A stretch of 42,697 nucleotides of DNA from Flavobacteriaceae bacterium (GTDB taxonomy: Bacteria; Bacteroidota; Bacteroidia; Flavobacteriales; Flavobacteriaceae): contig JAFMCL010000022.1 of NCBI GenBank assembly GCA_017857815.1, forward strand, positions 1 to 42,697, given 5' to 3'. Both the position numbers and the translations under genes were made by a program. This document shows, piece by piece, positions 24,919 through 34,763 of this stretch (position 1 is its first letter; the number at the start of each line of letters is the position of its first letter). The notes below the pieces were generated by a model that saw nothing but the letters and a program-made list of their open reading frames with translations, was not told the DNA's origin and did not search any database.

Positions 24919-25692
24919 ATGAAACGTTCCCAACAATTATCTGCTTTTGAGCGTTTGCTCGATATCATGGACGAACTTAGGGAACAATGCCCTTGGGACA
25001 ACAAACAAACCTTCGAGTCACTGCGACACTTGACCATCGAAGAAACCTACGAACTCGGTGATGCGATTTTAGATAATGATTTACAAGAGATTAAGAAAGA
25101 GTTGGGCGATCTATTGCTCCATATCGTTTTCTACGCTAAGATTGGAAGCGAACAAAATACTTTTGATATTGGAGACGTAGCCAACGAGATTTGTGATAAG
25201 CTAATTAATAGACATCCCCATATTTATGGGGACACCAAAGTTGATGGAGTCGATCAGGTAATTAAAAACTGGGAATCAATAAAGATCAAAGAAGGGAGAA
25301 ACAGTGTCTTGGAAGGAGTTCCCAAGAGCCTTCCTGCTTTGGTCAAAGCTTTTAGAATACAAGAAAAAGCCGCTGGAGTCGGATTCGAGTGGGATAATGC
25401 AGAGGATGTTTTAGATAAAGTAAAAGAAGAAATAACCGAATTCAATCAAGAAATTGAGAATAAAAATAATGACAAAATGGAGGATGAATTTGGTGATGTT
25501 ATTTTCTCTTTAATTAATTATGCCAGATATCTTAAGATTAACCCAGAATCAGCGCTAGAAAGAACCAATAAAAAATTCATCAAGCGTTTTAAATACATCG
25601 AAGAATCAGCCAAAAACGAAGGAAAAGTAATCAATGAATTGACACTTGATCAGATGGAAGTTTTCTGGAATAAAGCAAAAGACATAGCTTAG
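24919..25692 (+). CDS. mazG: Nucleoside triphosphate pyrophosphohydrolase
   Basis: From the ATG at 24919 this is a protein of about 257 residues with two MazG folds. The first carries LREQCPWDNKQTFESLRHLT and EETYELGDAI, then KKELGDLLLHIVFYAKI. The second has EEITEFNQEIE and EDEFGDVIFSLINYARYL near the C-terminus. The ExxE and ExxD metal-binding pairs are present in both. It hydrolyses NTPs to NMPs and is thought to limit aberrant nucleotides. An in-frame start 60 nt upstream lies inside the DUF5606 gene and is less likely. It ends 1 nt from the convergent DUF349 gene. Confidence 0.93.
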   Translation: MKRSQQLSAFERLLDIMDELREQCPWDNKQTFESLRHLTIEETYELGDAILDNDLQEIKKELGDLLLHIVFYAKIGSEQNTFDIGDVANEICDKLINRHPHIYGDTKVDGVDQVIKNWESIKIKEGRNSVLEGVPKSLPALVKAFRIQEKAAGVGFEWDNAEDVLDKVKEEITEFNQEIENKNNDKMEDEFGDVIFSLINYARYLKINPESALERTNKKFIKRFKYIEESAKNEGKVINELTLDQMEVFWNKAKDIA

Positions 25693-27657
25693 TTATTCTG
25701 TTCTTTCCGATTGATTTTCCTTAGTAGCTTCTTCCTCTGGTTTTGCCTTTAACTTTCTTTTGATTTGTCGTGTGCTAATAAGACGATTTTCCCAAAATTC
25801 ATTTCTGTTTTTAAGTTGTGCTATTTTCGAAGAGACTTCTTTGAACAAAGGGTTGTCACTACTTTTATTTGAGAAAAATTCTAAATTATTTTCAAGCTGA
25901 CGTATTTCAGCATTGATCTCATCAGTCTTTCTTCTAATGTTTTGAATTTCTTGATTCAATTCATCTTCATTGTTTTCAATTAGAAGTAATCTAACATAAG
26001 TCTTGCTCTCCTCTCTATCGCTTTCCTCTAATTTTGATTTTTCAATTAAAGAAGCAAAAACGTTACTTAAATCTGCCAATAATTTTTTCTCTGCACTTCC
26101 TGATAAAGCTCCTAAATCGTTGAACTGTTTCCAGTGCCCACTGTAAAATATTTTAACCGCTTCAATTTCAGTGGGTAAACTCAATTTTTTAAGATTTTCT
26201 ATAAACTCATTTTTCTTATTATATACAGCAGCTTCGGCCTCATTTATTTTCTGATAGCCTGACTTGATCCGATCGAAATAAAGATTACAAACGGCTTTAA
26301 ACTCTTCCCACAAAACGTTCGAGAATTTCCGAGGAACAAATCCAATGTCTCTCCAGTCCTTTTGAATGCTTTTCATCCGGTCATTGAAGTCTTTCCAGTT
26401 TTCTTTCTCTAGAATATCTTTGACCTCTTTGATTAAATTTTTCTTAAGATCAATGTTGTTTTTTTGCTCAGCTTTTTGAGATTTATAAAAAATATTTTTT
26501 TGATGATTTATTTCTCGACTAACCGTTCGGAATTTATTCCAAGAGGACTTGCTGTCAGCTTTAGGGACTTGTCCAATGTCTTGAAATTCTTGCCTGATTT
26601 TATTGAATAAATTGATTGTATTGCGCCACTCATTATGGTTTTTAGGCAAGTTGTCTCTGATGCCTTCCATTTTTTCAAGAATAGCCTTTTTCTTTTTTAG
26701 ATTGTCCTCTAGTATATTGTCATATTCTTTGTCAAACTCTTGCCTTCTAGTGTGGATAATATGGCTTGCTTCCTGAAATCGCTTCCAAAGTTCGTCTCCA
26801 TGCTCTTTACCCACAGGGCCTAAGTCGTTTTTCCAAAGACGGTGGAGCGTATTTAGATCCCTAGAAGCTTTTAAAACATCACCTATTTTGGAGAGTGATT
26901 CAGCTTCTTCAATTATTTTAATTTTTTCTTGGTAGTTGTGTTTAAAATCAAGTTCTCTAAGTTCACGATTGAGATGAAGAAAGTCGTAGAAGATCTCCGT
27001 GTGGTGCTTGTAAGTCTGCCAGAGATTGTTGCTCTGTGCTCTTGGAACGGGACCTGCCTTGTGCCAGCTTTCTTGTAACTCTTTAAACCTTTTGTAGGTT
27101 GTGTTTATGTTTTCATCGACATTAATAAGCTCTTTGAGGCTTTCTATTATTTCCAGCTTCCGATCAAGATTTAGCTTTTGCGACTGTTCTCTTTCTTGAA
27201 AAAACTTGCGTTTATTTTGTTTGTATTCTTTGACGATAACATCAAAATCTACTTTGTGTTTTGGGCGGTAATAAAAATCAATTTCATTACCTCCTTCTTT
27301 TATGAATTCGTCTTTTTTCTTCTGAAGTTCAGTTTTAAACTTCAATTCAAACTGATGGATTACTTCTTGAATCTTTTTGTTCTGTGAATTCCAATTTTCA
27401 GCTTTACACGATTTTTCTAACTCAGCGAGAAGTTTTGGAATTTCATACGTTCTATAATCAATTTCCTCTTTTACTTCGTGGGAAATGTCTTCAGAATCTT
27501 TGCTAGCCTCCTCCGTTTTATCGGACTTTTTTTCCTCAGTAATTGTTTTAGTTTCAACAACTACTTTCGAATCACCTTCTAAAGGAAGAGCAGCTCCGAG
27601 AACCTCCTCTTTTTTTTCCTCATGAGGATCGTTGGCTTTACTATTTATTTTGGCCAT
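25693..27657 (-). CDS. DUF349 repeat protein
   Basis: This 654-residue protein begins with a charged low-complexity region (residues about 1-65) and continues with repeats of the DUF349 type. Each repeat holds a W-x-x-x-G-x-V-P-like core: SWHKAGPVPRAQSNNLW, LWKNDLGPVGKEHGDELW, FQDIGQVPKADSKSSW and WRDIGFVPRKFSNVLW. The rest is a long helical, likely coiled-coil region. The Bacteroidota protein has no known function. It follows aroE after 58 nt and abuts mazG tail to tail. Confidence 0.88.
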   Translation of the reverse strand: MAKINSKANDPHEEKKEEVLGAALPLEGDSKVVVETKTITEEKKSDKTEEASKDSEDISHEVKEEIDYRTYEIPKLLAELEKSCKAENWNSQNKKIQEVIHQFELKFKTELQKKKDEFIKEGGNEIDFYYRPKHKVDFDVIVKEYKQNKRKFFQEREQSQKLNLDRKLEIIESLKELINVDENINTTYKRFKELQESWHKAGPVPRAQSNNLWQTYKHHTEIFYDFLHLNRELRELDFKHNYQEKIKIIEEAESLSKIGDVLKASRDLNTLHRLWKNDLGPVGKEHGDELWKRFQEASHIIHTRRQEFDKEYDNILEDNLKKKKAILEKMEGIRDNLPKNHNEWRNTINLFNKIRQEFQDIGQVPKADSKSSWNKFRTVSREINHQKNIFYKSQKAEQKNNIDLKKNLIKEVKDILEKENWKDFNDRMKSIQKDWRDIGFVPRKFSNVLWEEFKAVCNLYFDRIKSGYQKINEAEAAVYNKKNEFIENLKKLSLPTEIEAVKIFYSGHWKQFNDLGALSGSAEKKLLADLSNVFASLIEKSKLEESDREESKTYVRLLLIENNEDELNQEIQNIRRKTDEINAEIRQLENNLEFFSNKSSDNPLFKEVSSKIAQLKNRNEFWENRLISTRQIKRKLKAKPEEEATKENQSERTE

Positions 27658-27715
27658 TTTTCTTTTTTTAATTAAAATTTGTGGTTAAAATTTACAAAAA
27701 AAAATAGGATCGAAC

Positions 27716-28447
27716 CTATTCATTCCATATTTCCCATGATTTTTCTGCTTGAAACTCAAGCATTTTTAGTCCATTAGAAACTTTACAGCCCATTTCTTTA
27801 CCTTTTCTCAAGAACAAGGTCTCAAGCGGATTATAGATAAGGTCAAAAAGAGTATGGGATGCGTTTAACTCATTGTAAGGAATAGAAGGACATTTATCTG
27901 TGTTGGGAAAAGTTCCAACAGGAGAGGTGTTTATGATGAGTTGATTGTACTTTAAAATTTCAGCGTCAACAGCCTCATAGGAAAGTTGGCCTTGTTTTGG
28001 ATTTCTCGAAACAAAATTGAATTGGACCTTTAGAGTTTCAAGTGCAAAGGCAATTGCTGCTGAGGCACCTCCTGTTCCCAAAATCAGTGCAGATACAGGG
28101 AGTTTTTCTGTAATTTCTAACAATGATTTTTGAAATCCATACGCATCAGTATTATGTCCCGTTGTTTCACCATTTTCATTAAATGAAATGGTGTTTACTG
28201 CTCCTATTTTTTTAGATTGTGGTGAGAGTTTATCCAAAAAAGGAATTACTTCTTTTTTGTAAGGAATGGTTACGTTGAGTCCATTGAGGCCATGAGTTTT
28301 GAAAACACTTTTGATTCCCTTGATTTCTTGTATATCAAAGTTTTCATAGCTGCAATCGAGTAATCCATTTTTTTTAAACTTATCCGCAAAATATCCCCTA
28401 GAGAAAGAATAATCTATATTCTTTCCGACCAATCCAAATTTTTTCAT
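27716..28447 (-). CDS. aroE: Shikimate dehydrogenase
   Basis: This protein of about 243 residues reduces 3-dehydroshikimate with NADPH in the aromatic pathway. Shikimate-binding residues are visible: DYSFSRG near residue 12, LNVTIPYKKEV near 57 with the catalytic lysine, and NTDAYGF near 93 with the catalytic aspartate. LILGTGGASAA near 119 is the dinucleotide loop. The ATG at 28447 is 1 nt past the upstream DUF368 stop; an ATG at 28468 lies inside that gene. It is shorter than E. coli AroE (272) but normal for Bacteroidota. Confidence 0.93.
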   Translation of the reverse strand: MKKFGLVGKNIDYSFSRGYFADKFKKNGLLDCSYENFDIQEIKGIKSVFKTHGLNGLNVTIPYKKEVIPFLDKLSPQSKKIGAVNTISFNENGETTGHNTDAYGFQKSLLEITEKLPVSALILGTGGASAAIAFALETLKVQFNFVSRNPKQGQLSYEAVDAEILKYNQLIINTSPVGTFPNTDKCPSIPYNELNASHTLFDLIYNPLETLFLRKGKEMGCKVSNGLKMLEFQAEKSWEIWNE

Positions 28448-28448
28448 T

Positions 28449-29462
28449 TCATTTTTTTGAGCCGCCATATCTTTCTAGAAGTGCGACTGTAATTCCACCT
28501 AAAATTATGAAGATTAAAACGATCCAGAAGCTACTTTCTCTAAAATTAGGTAAGAAATAATCATAATATGCAATAATTGGATTGCCAACCGCATTGTAAA
28601 GTATTTCATTAAAAGAATCAATTTTATAAATCTTGTTTTTCCATGGCCATATCACGCCTAATGATCCAGCAATAAAACCAATGATGGTTGCTGTTGTATT
28701 CTCTTTATACTTTTTAAGTACCCAACTCAATGCATTAGAAAAAACAATAAGACCCGTAATAGATCCTAAAGTAAAGACCAATACTAAAATTAAAAGGCGA
28801 ACTCTTTCCGGATCATTTACAAACTTAAGATTAAACTGCAATAGCTCAGCAATGGTAAAATAGAGTGCATTTACAGCATCTACCAATAGCAGTGAATAAT
28901 TACCCAACAAAAGAAGTAAAAAGGAACCTGAAAGCCCTGGCAATGTCATTCCGGAAACGCCTATGAAACCACAGAAGAATACAAAAGGAAGGTAGTCGTT
29001 TTCGGTCGTGGGTTTGGTGAACATTATCAACAAACCACAGCCAAGACCTATTAAAAAAAAACCAATGGTTTTGTAATTCCATTTTTTAACATCGTGATAA
29101 ATGAAATATAGGGAAGAGAGAATCATTCCAAAAAAAAGTCCAAAAACTTCAGTTTCAAAGTTATTTATAAGGAAGTCAAGCAACAGTGAGACGCTAAAAT
29201 AACTGATGGCAACACCTAAGAATAGAAGACCTAAAAATCTACCATTGATATACTGAACAAAGGGTTTCCAGCCGCGATTAACCAAAATGGTAAATGCTTT
29301 TAAATTTATTTTTTGGAGAGAATAAATGAGTTCTTCGTAAAAGCCAGCGACAAATGCTACCACCCCTCCAGAAACCCCTGGAACTTTATTTGCAGCTCCC
29401 ATTGCGATTCCCTTAAACACCAATAAAATGTTTTTTTTAATGGTGGATGAAAATAAATTCAT
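28449..29462 (-). CDS. DUF368 membrane protein, second paralogue
   Basis: This 337-residue protein of about ten membrane segments has the family's paired motifs, AMGAANKVPGVSGGVVAFVA near residue 22 and GMTLPGLSGSFLLLLLGNY near 175. DUF368 proteins (PopT in some Gram-positives) have been reported to return undecaprenyl phosphate across the membrane for envelope synthesis. By family that role may apply here, but it is not shown by sequence. Its start overlaps the paralogue's stop by 4 nt and its stop is 1 nt before aroE. Confidence 0.88.
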   Translation of the reverse strand: MNLFSSTIKKNILLVFKGIAMGAANKVPGVSGGVVAFVAGFYEELIYSLQKINLKAFTILVNRGWKPFVQYINGRFLGLLFLGVAISYFSVSLLLDFLINNFETEVFGLFFGMILSSLYFIYHDVKKWNYKTIGFFLIGLGCGLLIMFTKPTTENDYLPFVFFCGFIGVSGMTLPGLSGSFLLLLLGNYSLLLVDAVNALYFTIAELLQFNLKFVNDPERVRLLILVLVFTLGSITGLIVFSNALSWVLKKYKENTTATIIGFIAGSLGVIWPWKNKIYKIDSFNEILYNAVGNPIIAYYDYFLPNFRESSFWIVLIFIILGGITVALLERYGGSKK

Positions 29463-30418
29463 GAATTGATTTTTCGGTTTTTATTTCTTTCAAGCATTAA
29501 GATAGAAAAACCGCCAACAATAAATAATAAAATTGCAATGAAAATTTGAGGATCGCTACCATAATTCTGAGGCATTATGGCTTGGGTTAAAGTTTTTGTT
29601 TTTTCACTCAAAGTAATCATTTTTGTTTGTTGCCACGGCCATATTTTGTGAAGAGCTCCGATCATTAACCCGATTAATAGGGCCATTGTTTTGTCATTGT
29701 GCTTTGAAAGCATCCATTTTAATACTGTAGCAAAAGATCGCAAACCAATGATTGCTCCCATGCAAAAAACCAGCAGTTTGGTATATGTAGTGATGAAAGC
29801 ATCAAATTGAAAGTTAGACCAAATCCTAATGGCATCCTGAAGAATGGTGAGTACAGTTGTATAGGCGCCAAGAATCAAGAGAAGGTAGGCACCAGAAATC
29901 CCTGGAAGAATCATTGCTATGACTCCAATCATCCCACAGATAAAGAGATAGAATAAACTTATTTCTTGGGTATTAGGGGAAAACTGAGTCAGCGAAAAAG
30001 AGAGAATTATCCCAACGAAAAGCAATAGAAATCTATTTGTGTTCCAGTGTAAAACTTCTTTTTTTAATATAAAAATACTGGCTGTCAATAGTCCAAAGAA
30101 AAACGACCAAATCGCAATCGGTTGATTTTCAATCAGCCATTTGATGAAAAAAGAAAGAAATATTATGCTGCTTAAAATTCCTGAAAAAACAGTAGCTAAA
30201 AATTTTCCGTTGATGTTTACCCAAAACTGTTTTGGATTGTTATTTAATAATAACTTTAAATTTTCAACATTAAATTTGGCGATAGATTGAATCAATTCCT
30301 CGTATATCCCAGCAATTAGAGCAATGGTTCCACCAGAGACCCCTGGAACCAGGTCCGCCAATCCCATGGCCATACCTTTTAAAAACAGGACAGTATTTTT
30401 TGATTTTTTTGTGCCCAA
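29459..30418 (-). CDS. DUF368 membrane protein, first paralogue
   Basis: This 319-residue relative of the next gene carries AMGLADLVPGVSGGTIALIA near residue 17 and AMILPGISGAYLLLILGAY near 160, with a similar set of membrane helices. The two are adjacent, in the same orientation, and overlap by 4 nt, so they come from a tandem duplication or work as a pair. Their matching motifs but low identity elsewhere suggest an old duplication. It follows the TPR-protein gene by 20 nt. Confidence 0.88.
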   Translation of the reverse strand: MGTKKSKNTVLFLKGMAMGLADLVPGVSGGTIALIAGIYEELIQSIAKFNVENLKLLLNNNPKQFWVNINGKFLATVFSGILSSIIFLSFFIKWLIENQPIAIWSFFFGLLTASIFILKKEVLHWNTNRFLLLFVGIILSFSLTQFSPNTQEISLFYLFICGMIGVIAMILPGISGAYLLLILGAYTTVLTILQDAIRIWSNFQFDAFITTYTKLLVFCMGAIIGLRSFATVLKWMLSKHNDKTMALLIGLMIGALHKIWPWQQTKMITLSEKTKTLTQAIMPQNYGSDPQIFIAILLFIVGGFSILMLERNKNRKINS

Positions 30419-30438
30419 AAATATGTTGATTTACGGAA

Positions 30439-31791
30439 TTAGATATTTTTAAATTCAGGAAAAAGAGAATTTATTTTTGAAGGCAAAGGAAGATTTTGTT
30501 TTGCTTTTTCAAAAAGCTTTAAGCCCTCTTTTTTCATCCCAATTCGTATTTTACATCCTGCCAATCTGTAAAGAAAAGAAGCTTTGTTGTTATGATGCTC
30601 TAATGCTTTTTCGCCAACTTCTATGGCTTGATCCCATTCTTTAAGATGAATAAGAGAATCCATCCAAATGACCCAAGTTTTTAAGTCGTGTTGATCAAGA
30701 TTTACTTGATTTTCACATGCCAAAGCAGCTTCTTCATAGAAATTCATTTCAAAGTGTATTTCTCCACTTTTTCGCCATAAGTCTGCACTGTCTCCGTTTG
30801 CTAATATTGATTTCCGCACATAATATTGTGCTTTTAGGTATTCTTTTTTCTTTATAAAGAAATCAACTAAAGAAATCCAGCTTTTTTCATGATTTGGTTC
30901 GAGCTTAATCGATTTTTTAAAAAACTGAACTGCTAGATCATCATTGCCAAGTTTTAAATGCGACTTGCCAATCCGATGATTTACATAAGCATTGGGGTCG
31001 TTGAGTTGTAATGATATCTCATAGTTGTCAATGGCTTCATTGATCCGCCCCATCTTTTCTAGAAGCTTCCCTTTTTCTATGTAAGCTCCAGTGAAAGAGT
31101 CATCACTGATTATGGCAAATTCAAAAGCAGATAAGGCCTCTTCATGTTTTTCGATATTAACATACAATTTACCCAACTGATGCCAAGCAATTTCACTGTA
31201 AGGGTTTGTTTCAAGGATATTATTTAAGGTAACAATGGCTTCAATATCTTCTTCAAGTTGCTCGTAACAATACAATAGGTTGTATAAAGATTGATAGTCG
31301 TAAGGGTTTTCCTCTACGCATTTAAGAAAATAGTTTTTAGCTCTAAAGTAATCTTCTAAAAAAAGGTATTCCATTCCTATTAAATTCCAAACTTCAACTT
31401 CGTCATCCGTCAGGTCAAGGGCTTTTTCTAACAATTCAATGGCCAAGGTGTGGTTTTTTTTCTTGGAAAAAATACTTGCCCGCTGTAAGAAAACCTCTTC
31501 GTGGTAAGGCGACAGTTGCTCAATTTCAAGCAATAATGATTCCGCTTCATCAAAAGAACCATCGAAAAGTAAAAGTTCGCTTTCCAAGAGCATCAACTCT
31601 ACGTTTTTTGGATGTTGCGCCATTGCCATTTTAAGAGCCTTTCGAGCCAGCTTAAATTGAGAAAAATCAATATAGTGGTGAATGATACTTTCAAACTCAA
31701 GTGCATCAAAAAACAGTACTTGGTTGGTCTTGAGCATTTGCTCAAACTTGGTTATTGAGGGGTTGTTATCTTCCGAAAATTGATCGAACAT
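30439..31791 (-). CDS. TPR-repeat protein
   Basis: This 450-residue protein is built almost entirely of TPR-type helix pairs, recognised by repeated patterns such as NLIGMEYLFLEDYFRAKNYF, WHQLGKLYVNIEKHEEALSA and VNHRIGKSHLKLGNDDLAVQ. Twelve or so repeats run from about residue 30 to the end. There is no signal peptide, so it is probably cytoplasmic and scaffolds other proteins. I associate this type with the DUF368 neighbours in flavobacteria; no function is assigned. Confidence 0.8.
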   Translation of the reverse strand: MFDQFSEDNNPSITKFEQMLKTNQVLFFDALEFESIIHHYIDFSQFKLARKALKMAMAQHPKNVELMLLESELLLFDGSFDEAESLLLEIEQLSPYHEEVFLQRASIFSKKKNHTLAIELLEKALDLTDDEVEVWNLIGMEYLFLEDYFRAKNYFLKCVEENPYDYQSLYNLLYCYEQLEEDIEAIVTLNNILETNPYSEIAWHQLGKLYVNIEKHEEALSAFEFAIISDDSFTGAYIEKGKLLEKMGRINEAIDNYEISLQLNDPNAYVNHRIGKSHLKLGNDDLAVQFFKKSIKLEPNHEKSWISLVDFFIKKKEYLKAQYYVRKSILANGDSADLWRKSGEIHFEMNFYEEAALACENQVNLDQHDLKTWVIWMDSLIHLKEWDQAIEVGEKALEHHNNKASFLYRLAGCKIRIGMKKEGLKLFEKAKQNLPLPSKINSLFPEFKNI

Positions 31792-31854
31792 AAAATACTA
31801 ATAATACATTAATAAAAATAGATAAGTTAGGGGCACTGATATGGTATAGCAATT

Positions 31855-31871
31855 TATTGTTGTCAACAATA
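31855..31871. repeat. 17-bp perfect palindrome in the TPR upstream gap
   Basis: TATTGTTG-T-CAACAATA (31855-31871) lies in the 91-nt gap between the aminotransferase stop and the TPR gene start. It has no loop or T-run that would make it a terminator. It could be an operator for the TPR-DUF368-aroE group. Confidence 0.35.
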
Positions 31872-31882
31872 TATTAACATTT

Positions 31883-33058
31883 TTAGAGTTCATCGAGTGT
31901 TTGACAAATTAATTCACATCCTGTGATGATTTCTTGTTCAGAAATATTGAGTGGAGGTGATATTCTGATGGCATTTTTCTCCCACAAAAGCCAGAAAAGT
32001 AACAGCCCTTTTTTTAAACAACGATGGACCAATTGAGTTGGAATTTCTTCCTCTTCAAATATTGGCGCAAGCATTAGTCCAGTTCCGTTGATTTGCTTGA
32101 TTTTAGGATGTTGTAGGTGTTCTCTAAAAAGTTCTTCCTTGCTTTTTATGTCATCAATAAGTTGTGAATTGATGATTTCTTCAACATTCGCAAGTGCTGC
32201 AGCGGCAATTACTGGGTTTCCTCCAAAAGTAGTGATGTGGCCCAATTTCGGGTTTTCTTCAAGTACTTTCATTAAAGCAGAAGCTGCTGAAAAAGCGCCA
32301 ATTGGCATACCGCCTCCCAAGGCTTTCCCTAGGACGACGATGTCTGGGGAGATCCCAAAGTGTTCAAAACCAAACATTTTACCAGTTCTTCCAAACCCAG
32401 GCTGAATTTCATCAAGAATTAAAAGCGCTCCTTTTTCTTCACATCTTTTTTTGACCTTTTTTAGATAATTATTTTCAGGCAAAATAAATCCAGCTCCACC
32501 TTGAATGGTTTCAAGAACAACAGCAGCAGTTGATTCATTGATTTTTTCTAAATCCTTTTCATTATTAAAAACAATAAAATCTATTCCAGGTAACAAAGGA
32601 CGGTAGGCCATTTTTTGATTTTCGTCTCCTAATAGACTTAAAGCACCATGGGTACTGCCATGGTAAGAGTTTTTTGCGCCAATGAGTCCTGATCTTCCCG
32701 TCACTCGCTTCGCCAATTTCATAGCCCCTTCGATTGCTTCCGTTCCCGAATTTGTTAAATAAACAACCTCATGGTTTTGAGGGAGTAAATCAATGATCAG
32801 TTTACAAAGTTTAACAGCAGGTTCTTGAGCAAATTCGCCATAAACCATTACGTGCATGTATTTCGACACTTGCTTTTTAACGGCTTCAATAATCTTAGGG
32901 TGAGAATGTCCCAGTGCACAAGCCGAAACTCCTGCAATAAAATCTAAATATTTTTTCCCCTGGGTATCATAAATATACGAACCTTTTGCACTTTCTATTT
33001 CTAAACCCAGTGGGTAAGGAGTCGTTTTCGCTTGATATTTTAAAAAATCATTAAGCAA
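31883..33058 (-). CDS. Class III PLP aminotransferase (acetylornithine-type)
   Basis: This 391-residue enzyme is a fold-type I class III transaminase. It has YLDFIAGVSACALGHSHP near residue 38, NSGTEAIEGAMKLAKRVTGR near 103, LILDEIQPGFGRTG near 214 (conserved D and Q), and VLGKALGGGMPIGA near 243 with the PLP lysine. The terminal part carries GTGLMLAP and IRISPPLNI. By family it may act on ornithine, acetylornithine or another omega-amino donor; the sequence does not decide. It is 2 nt downstream of the OstA-like gene. Confidence 0.87.
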   Translation of the reverse strand: MLNDFLKYQAKTTPYPLGLEIESAKGSYIYDTQGKKYLDFIAGVSACALGHSHPKIIEAVKKQVSKYMHVMVYGEFAQEPAVKLCKLIIDLLPQNHEVVYLTNSGTEAIEGAMKLAKRVTGRSGLIGAKNSYHGSTHGALSLLGDENQKMAYRPLLPGIDFIVFNNEKDLEKINESTAAVVLETIQGGAGFILPENNYLKKVKKRCEEKGALLILDEIQPGFGRTGKMFGFEHFGISPDIVVLGKALGGGMPIGAFSAASALMKVLEENPKLGHITTFGGNPVIAAAALANVEEIINSQLIDDIKSKEELFREHLQHPKIKQINGTGLMLAPIFEEEEIPTQLVHRCLKKGLLLFWLLWEKNAIRISPPLNISEQEIITGCELICQTLDEL

Positions 33059-33060
33059 GG

Positions 33061-34731
33061 CTATGGTTTTAAAATTTCAGGTAAAAAATCTTCAGGAGTT
33101 TCTATTGTATTGATTTCTCGAGGTACATAAAGATTGTCTTCCTCGCTGAATAAATCATCAATTTCATTGGGGCGTTCCTCTTCTCTCCAAATAAATCCTT
33201 CTAAAATTCGTTCGTTTTGGAGTAGGTCTTTTTCTGGAAATAAGTCTCCATCAGGACTCACGTAAAAGGCAATGTCTACAATTTGATTGTTTTCCGTTAC
33301 CATCGTCAATCTACTACATGTTGTTTGATTAATGCCAATCAGTTCAGATTTATCATCAGAGTACATATAATAAATCACTTCTGTATTCTTAATGATTTCA
33401 ATGTCTTTTAACTTTCCGTCGGTAAAGCTTCCGTTCAGAATCCCCCCTTTTATTTGATTGAAGCCTTCGTCGCTAATGGAGTCTTTTTCTATAATCCAGC
33501 TGTTTCCAATAATTTTTAAGGAGTCTAGTTTTTTCGTATTAATATTAGAAGTTAGGAATATTTCATTTCCTGACATTTGACTTCTTCCAAACCATAAAAT
33601 AGGGTTTCTCCCGTTTTTTTGACTGATGTTAAAGGTTCTTTTTTCTATTTTAGAAAGTGGTATTTTGAGTAATTTAATTAAACCTGTTTTTTGATTCAGG
33701 TGTAAGGAATCCGACTTCCCACGTAAGTCAGATTTAAAAATTTTCACACCGTAATAAGCCCTCAAAATTCTTTCCTCGTCTGGGCCGGTTGCAATTAGAG
33801 TATCAGCATGAATGAACAGAGGGTCGTTCTCAATCATCTTTCTTGCGATAGCTTTTCGGGTAATGATTGCAGAGTCTTTGGCTTTAAAAATCTCTCCGTA
33901 ATGTCCATTAATCACCGACTTATTTAGGGTGTCAATGATACTTACATTGTTTGTCCCTGCGGCATAATTCTTTTCGTTTTCAAAATAAAGACTGTCTCCT
34001 CTAATTTCTTTATTATTGTATAATATTATTGCATTTTTTTGAAAATTCCCTTTTTGAATTTTAGTTTCATAGGCGCCTTTTTCGCAATAAATATCATAAT
34101 CCTTACCAATTATGGTGGTCGGTCCATAAAAATATGCCTTGTTGAGCTCCGTGAAATAATCTAGTTGTTGGGATTTTAAGTCATATTCAGGATTTTCGAT
34201 TTTCACATTAGAAATGAATCGATATTTTTTCTGATCCATGAAATAAATTCCACGATTACTGGTGAGCTTGCTTTTTTCATCTAAAATTACTCCTTGCGTA
34301 TTGTAATAGGCTTTTGAATTTAGGCGGTCCAAGTACAATGTGTCTGTCTTTAGGTTCATGTCGGGTCTTTCGAGAAAAACCTCACCCCAAGCAGTCGCTA
34401 ATTTTAAATTACCATCATATTCTAAATAATCACAAGTCATCTTAAGGGTATCTCCTTGTGTGAAAACTACACTTCCTTTTGCTTTAAAAAAGTTTTTTTT
34501 GGGATAGAAATAAGACAGATCCGATTTAATCAATGCTCCTTCGTGTAACAGGTGAACTCTTACATCCTTTCTTTTCACCAATATGTTAGCCCCTGGGAAT
34601 TTTGCCTGATCTTGGGTAGATCCACCGGCTTGAATGATTTCAATTATTTTAGGTGCTTCCTGGCCAAATGAGGATGTAAAAGTCATTGCACTTATCAGTG
34701 TCAGTACAGTATACTTTTTAATTGATTTCAA
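33061..34731 (-). CDS. OstA/LptA-like secreted protein
   Basis: This 556-residue protein has a signal peptide (MKSIKKYTVLTLISAMTFTS) and then the beta-jellyroll repeats of the OstA/LptA family: LSYFYPKKNFFKAKGSVVFT, KTDTLYLDRLNSKAYYNTQG, IYCEKGAYETKIQKGNF and ENDPLFIHADTLIATGPDEE. Family members bind and carry lipopolysaccharide in the periplasm for outer-membrane assembly. In Bacteroidota the long OstA-like form is typical. It follows purA by 32 nt and may share its transcript. A lipid-transport role is inferred from family. Confidence 0.85.
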   Translation of the reverse strand: MKSIKKYTVLTLISAMTFTSSFGQEAPKIIEIIQAGGSTQDQAKFPGANILVKRKDVRVHLLHEGALIKSDLSYFYPKKNFFKAKGSVVFTQGDTLKMTCDYLEYDGNLKLATAWGEVFLERPDMNLKTDTLYLDRLNSKAYYNTQGVILDEKSKLTSNRGIYFMDQKKYRFISNVKIENPEYDLKSQQLDYFTELNKAYFYGPTTIIGKDYDIYCEKGAYETKIQKGNFQKNAIILYNNKEIRGDSLYFENEKNYAAGTNNVSIIDTLNKSVINGHYGEIFKAKDSAIITRKAIARKMIENDPLFIHADTLIATGPDEERILRAYYGVKIFKSDLRGKSDSLHLNQKTGLIKLLKIPLSKIEKRTFNISQKNGRNPILWFGRSQMSGNEIFLTSNINTKKLDSLKIIGNSWIIEKDSISDEGFNQIKGGILNGSFTDGKLKDIEIIKNTEVIYYMYSDDKSELIGINQTTCSRLTMVTENNQIVDIAFYVSPDGDLFPEKDLLQNERILEGFIWREEERPNEIDDLFSEEDNLYVPREINTIETPEDFLPEILKP

Positions 34732-34763
34732 AATAAAAATATTGATGGAGCGGTGTTAGAAAA

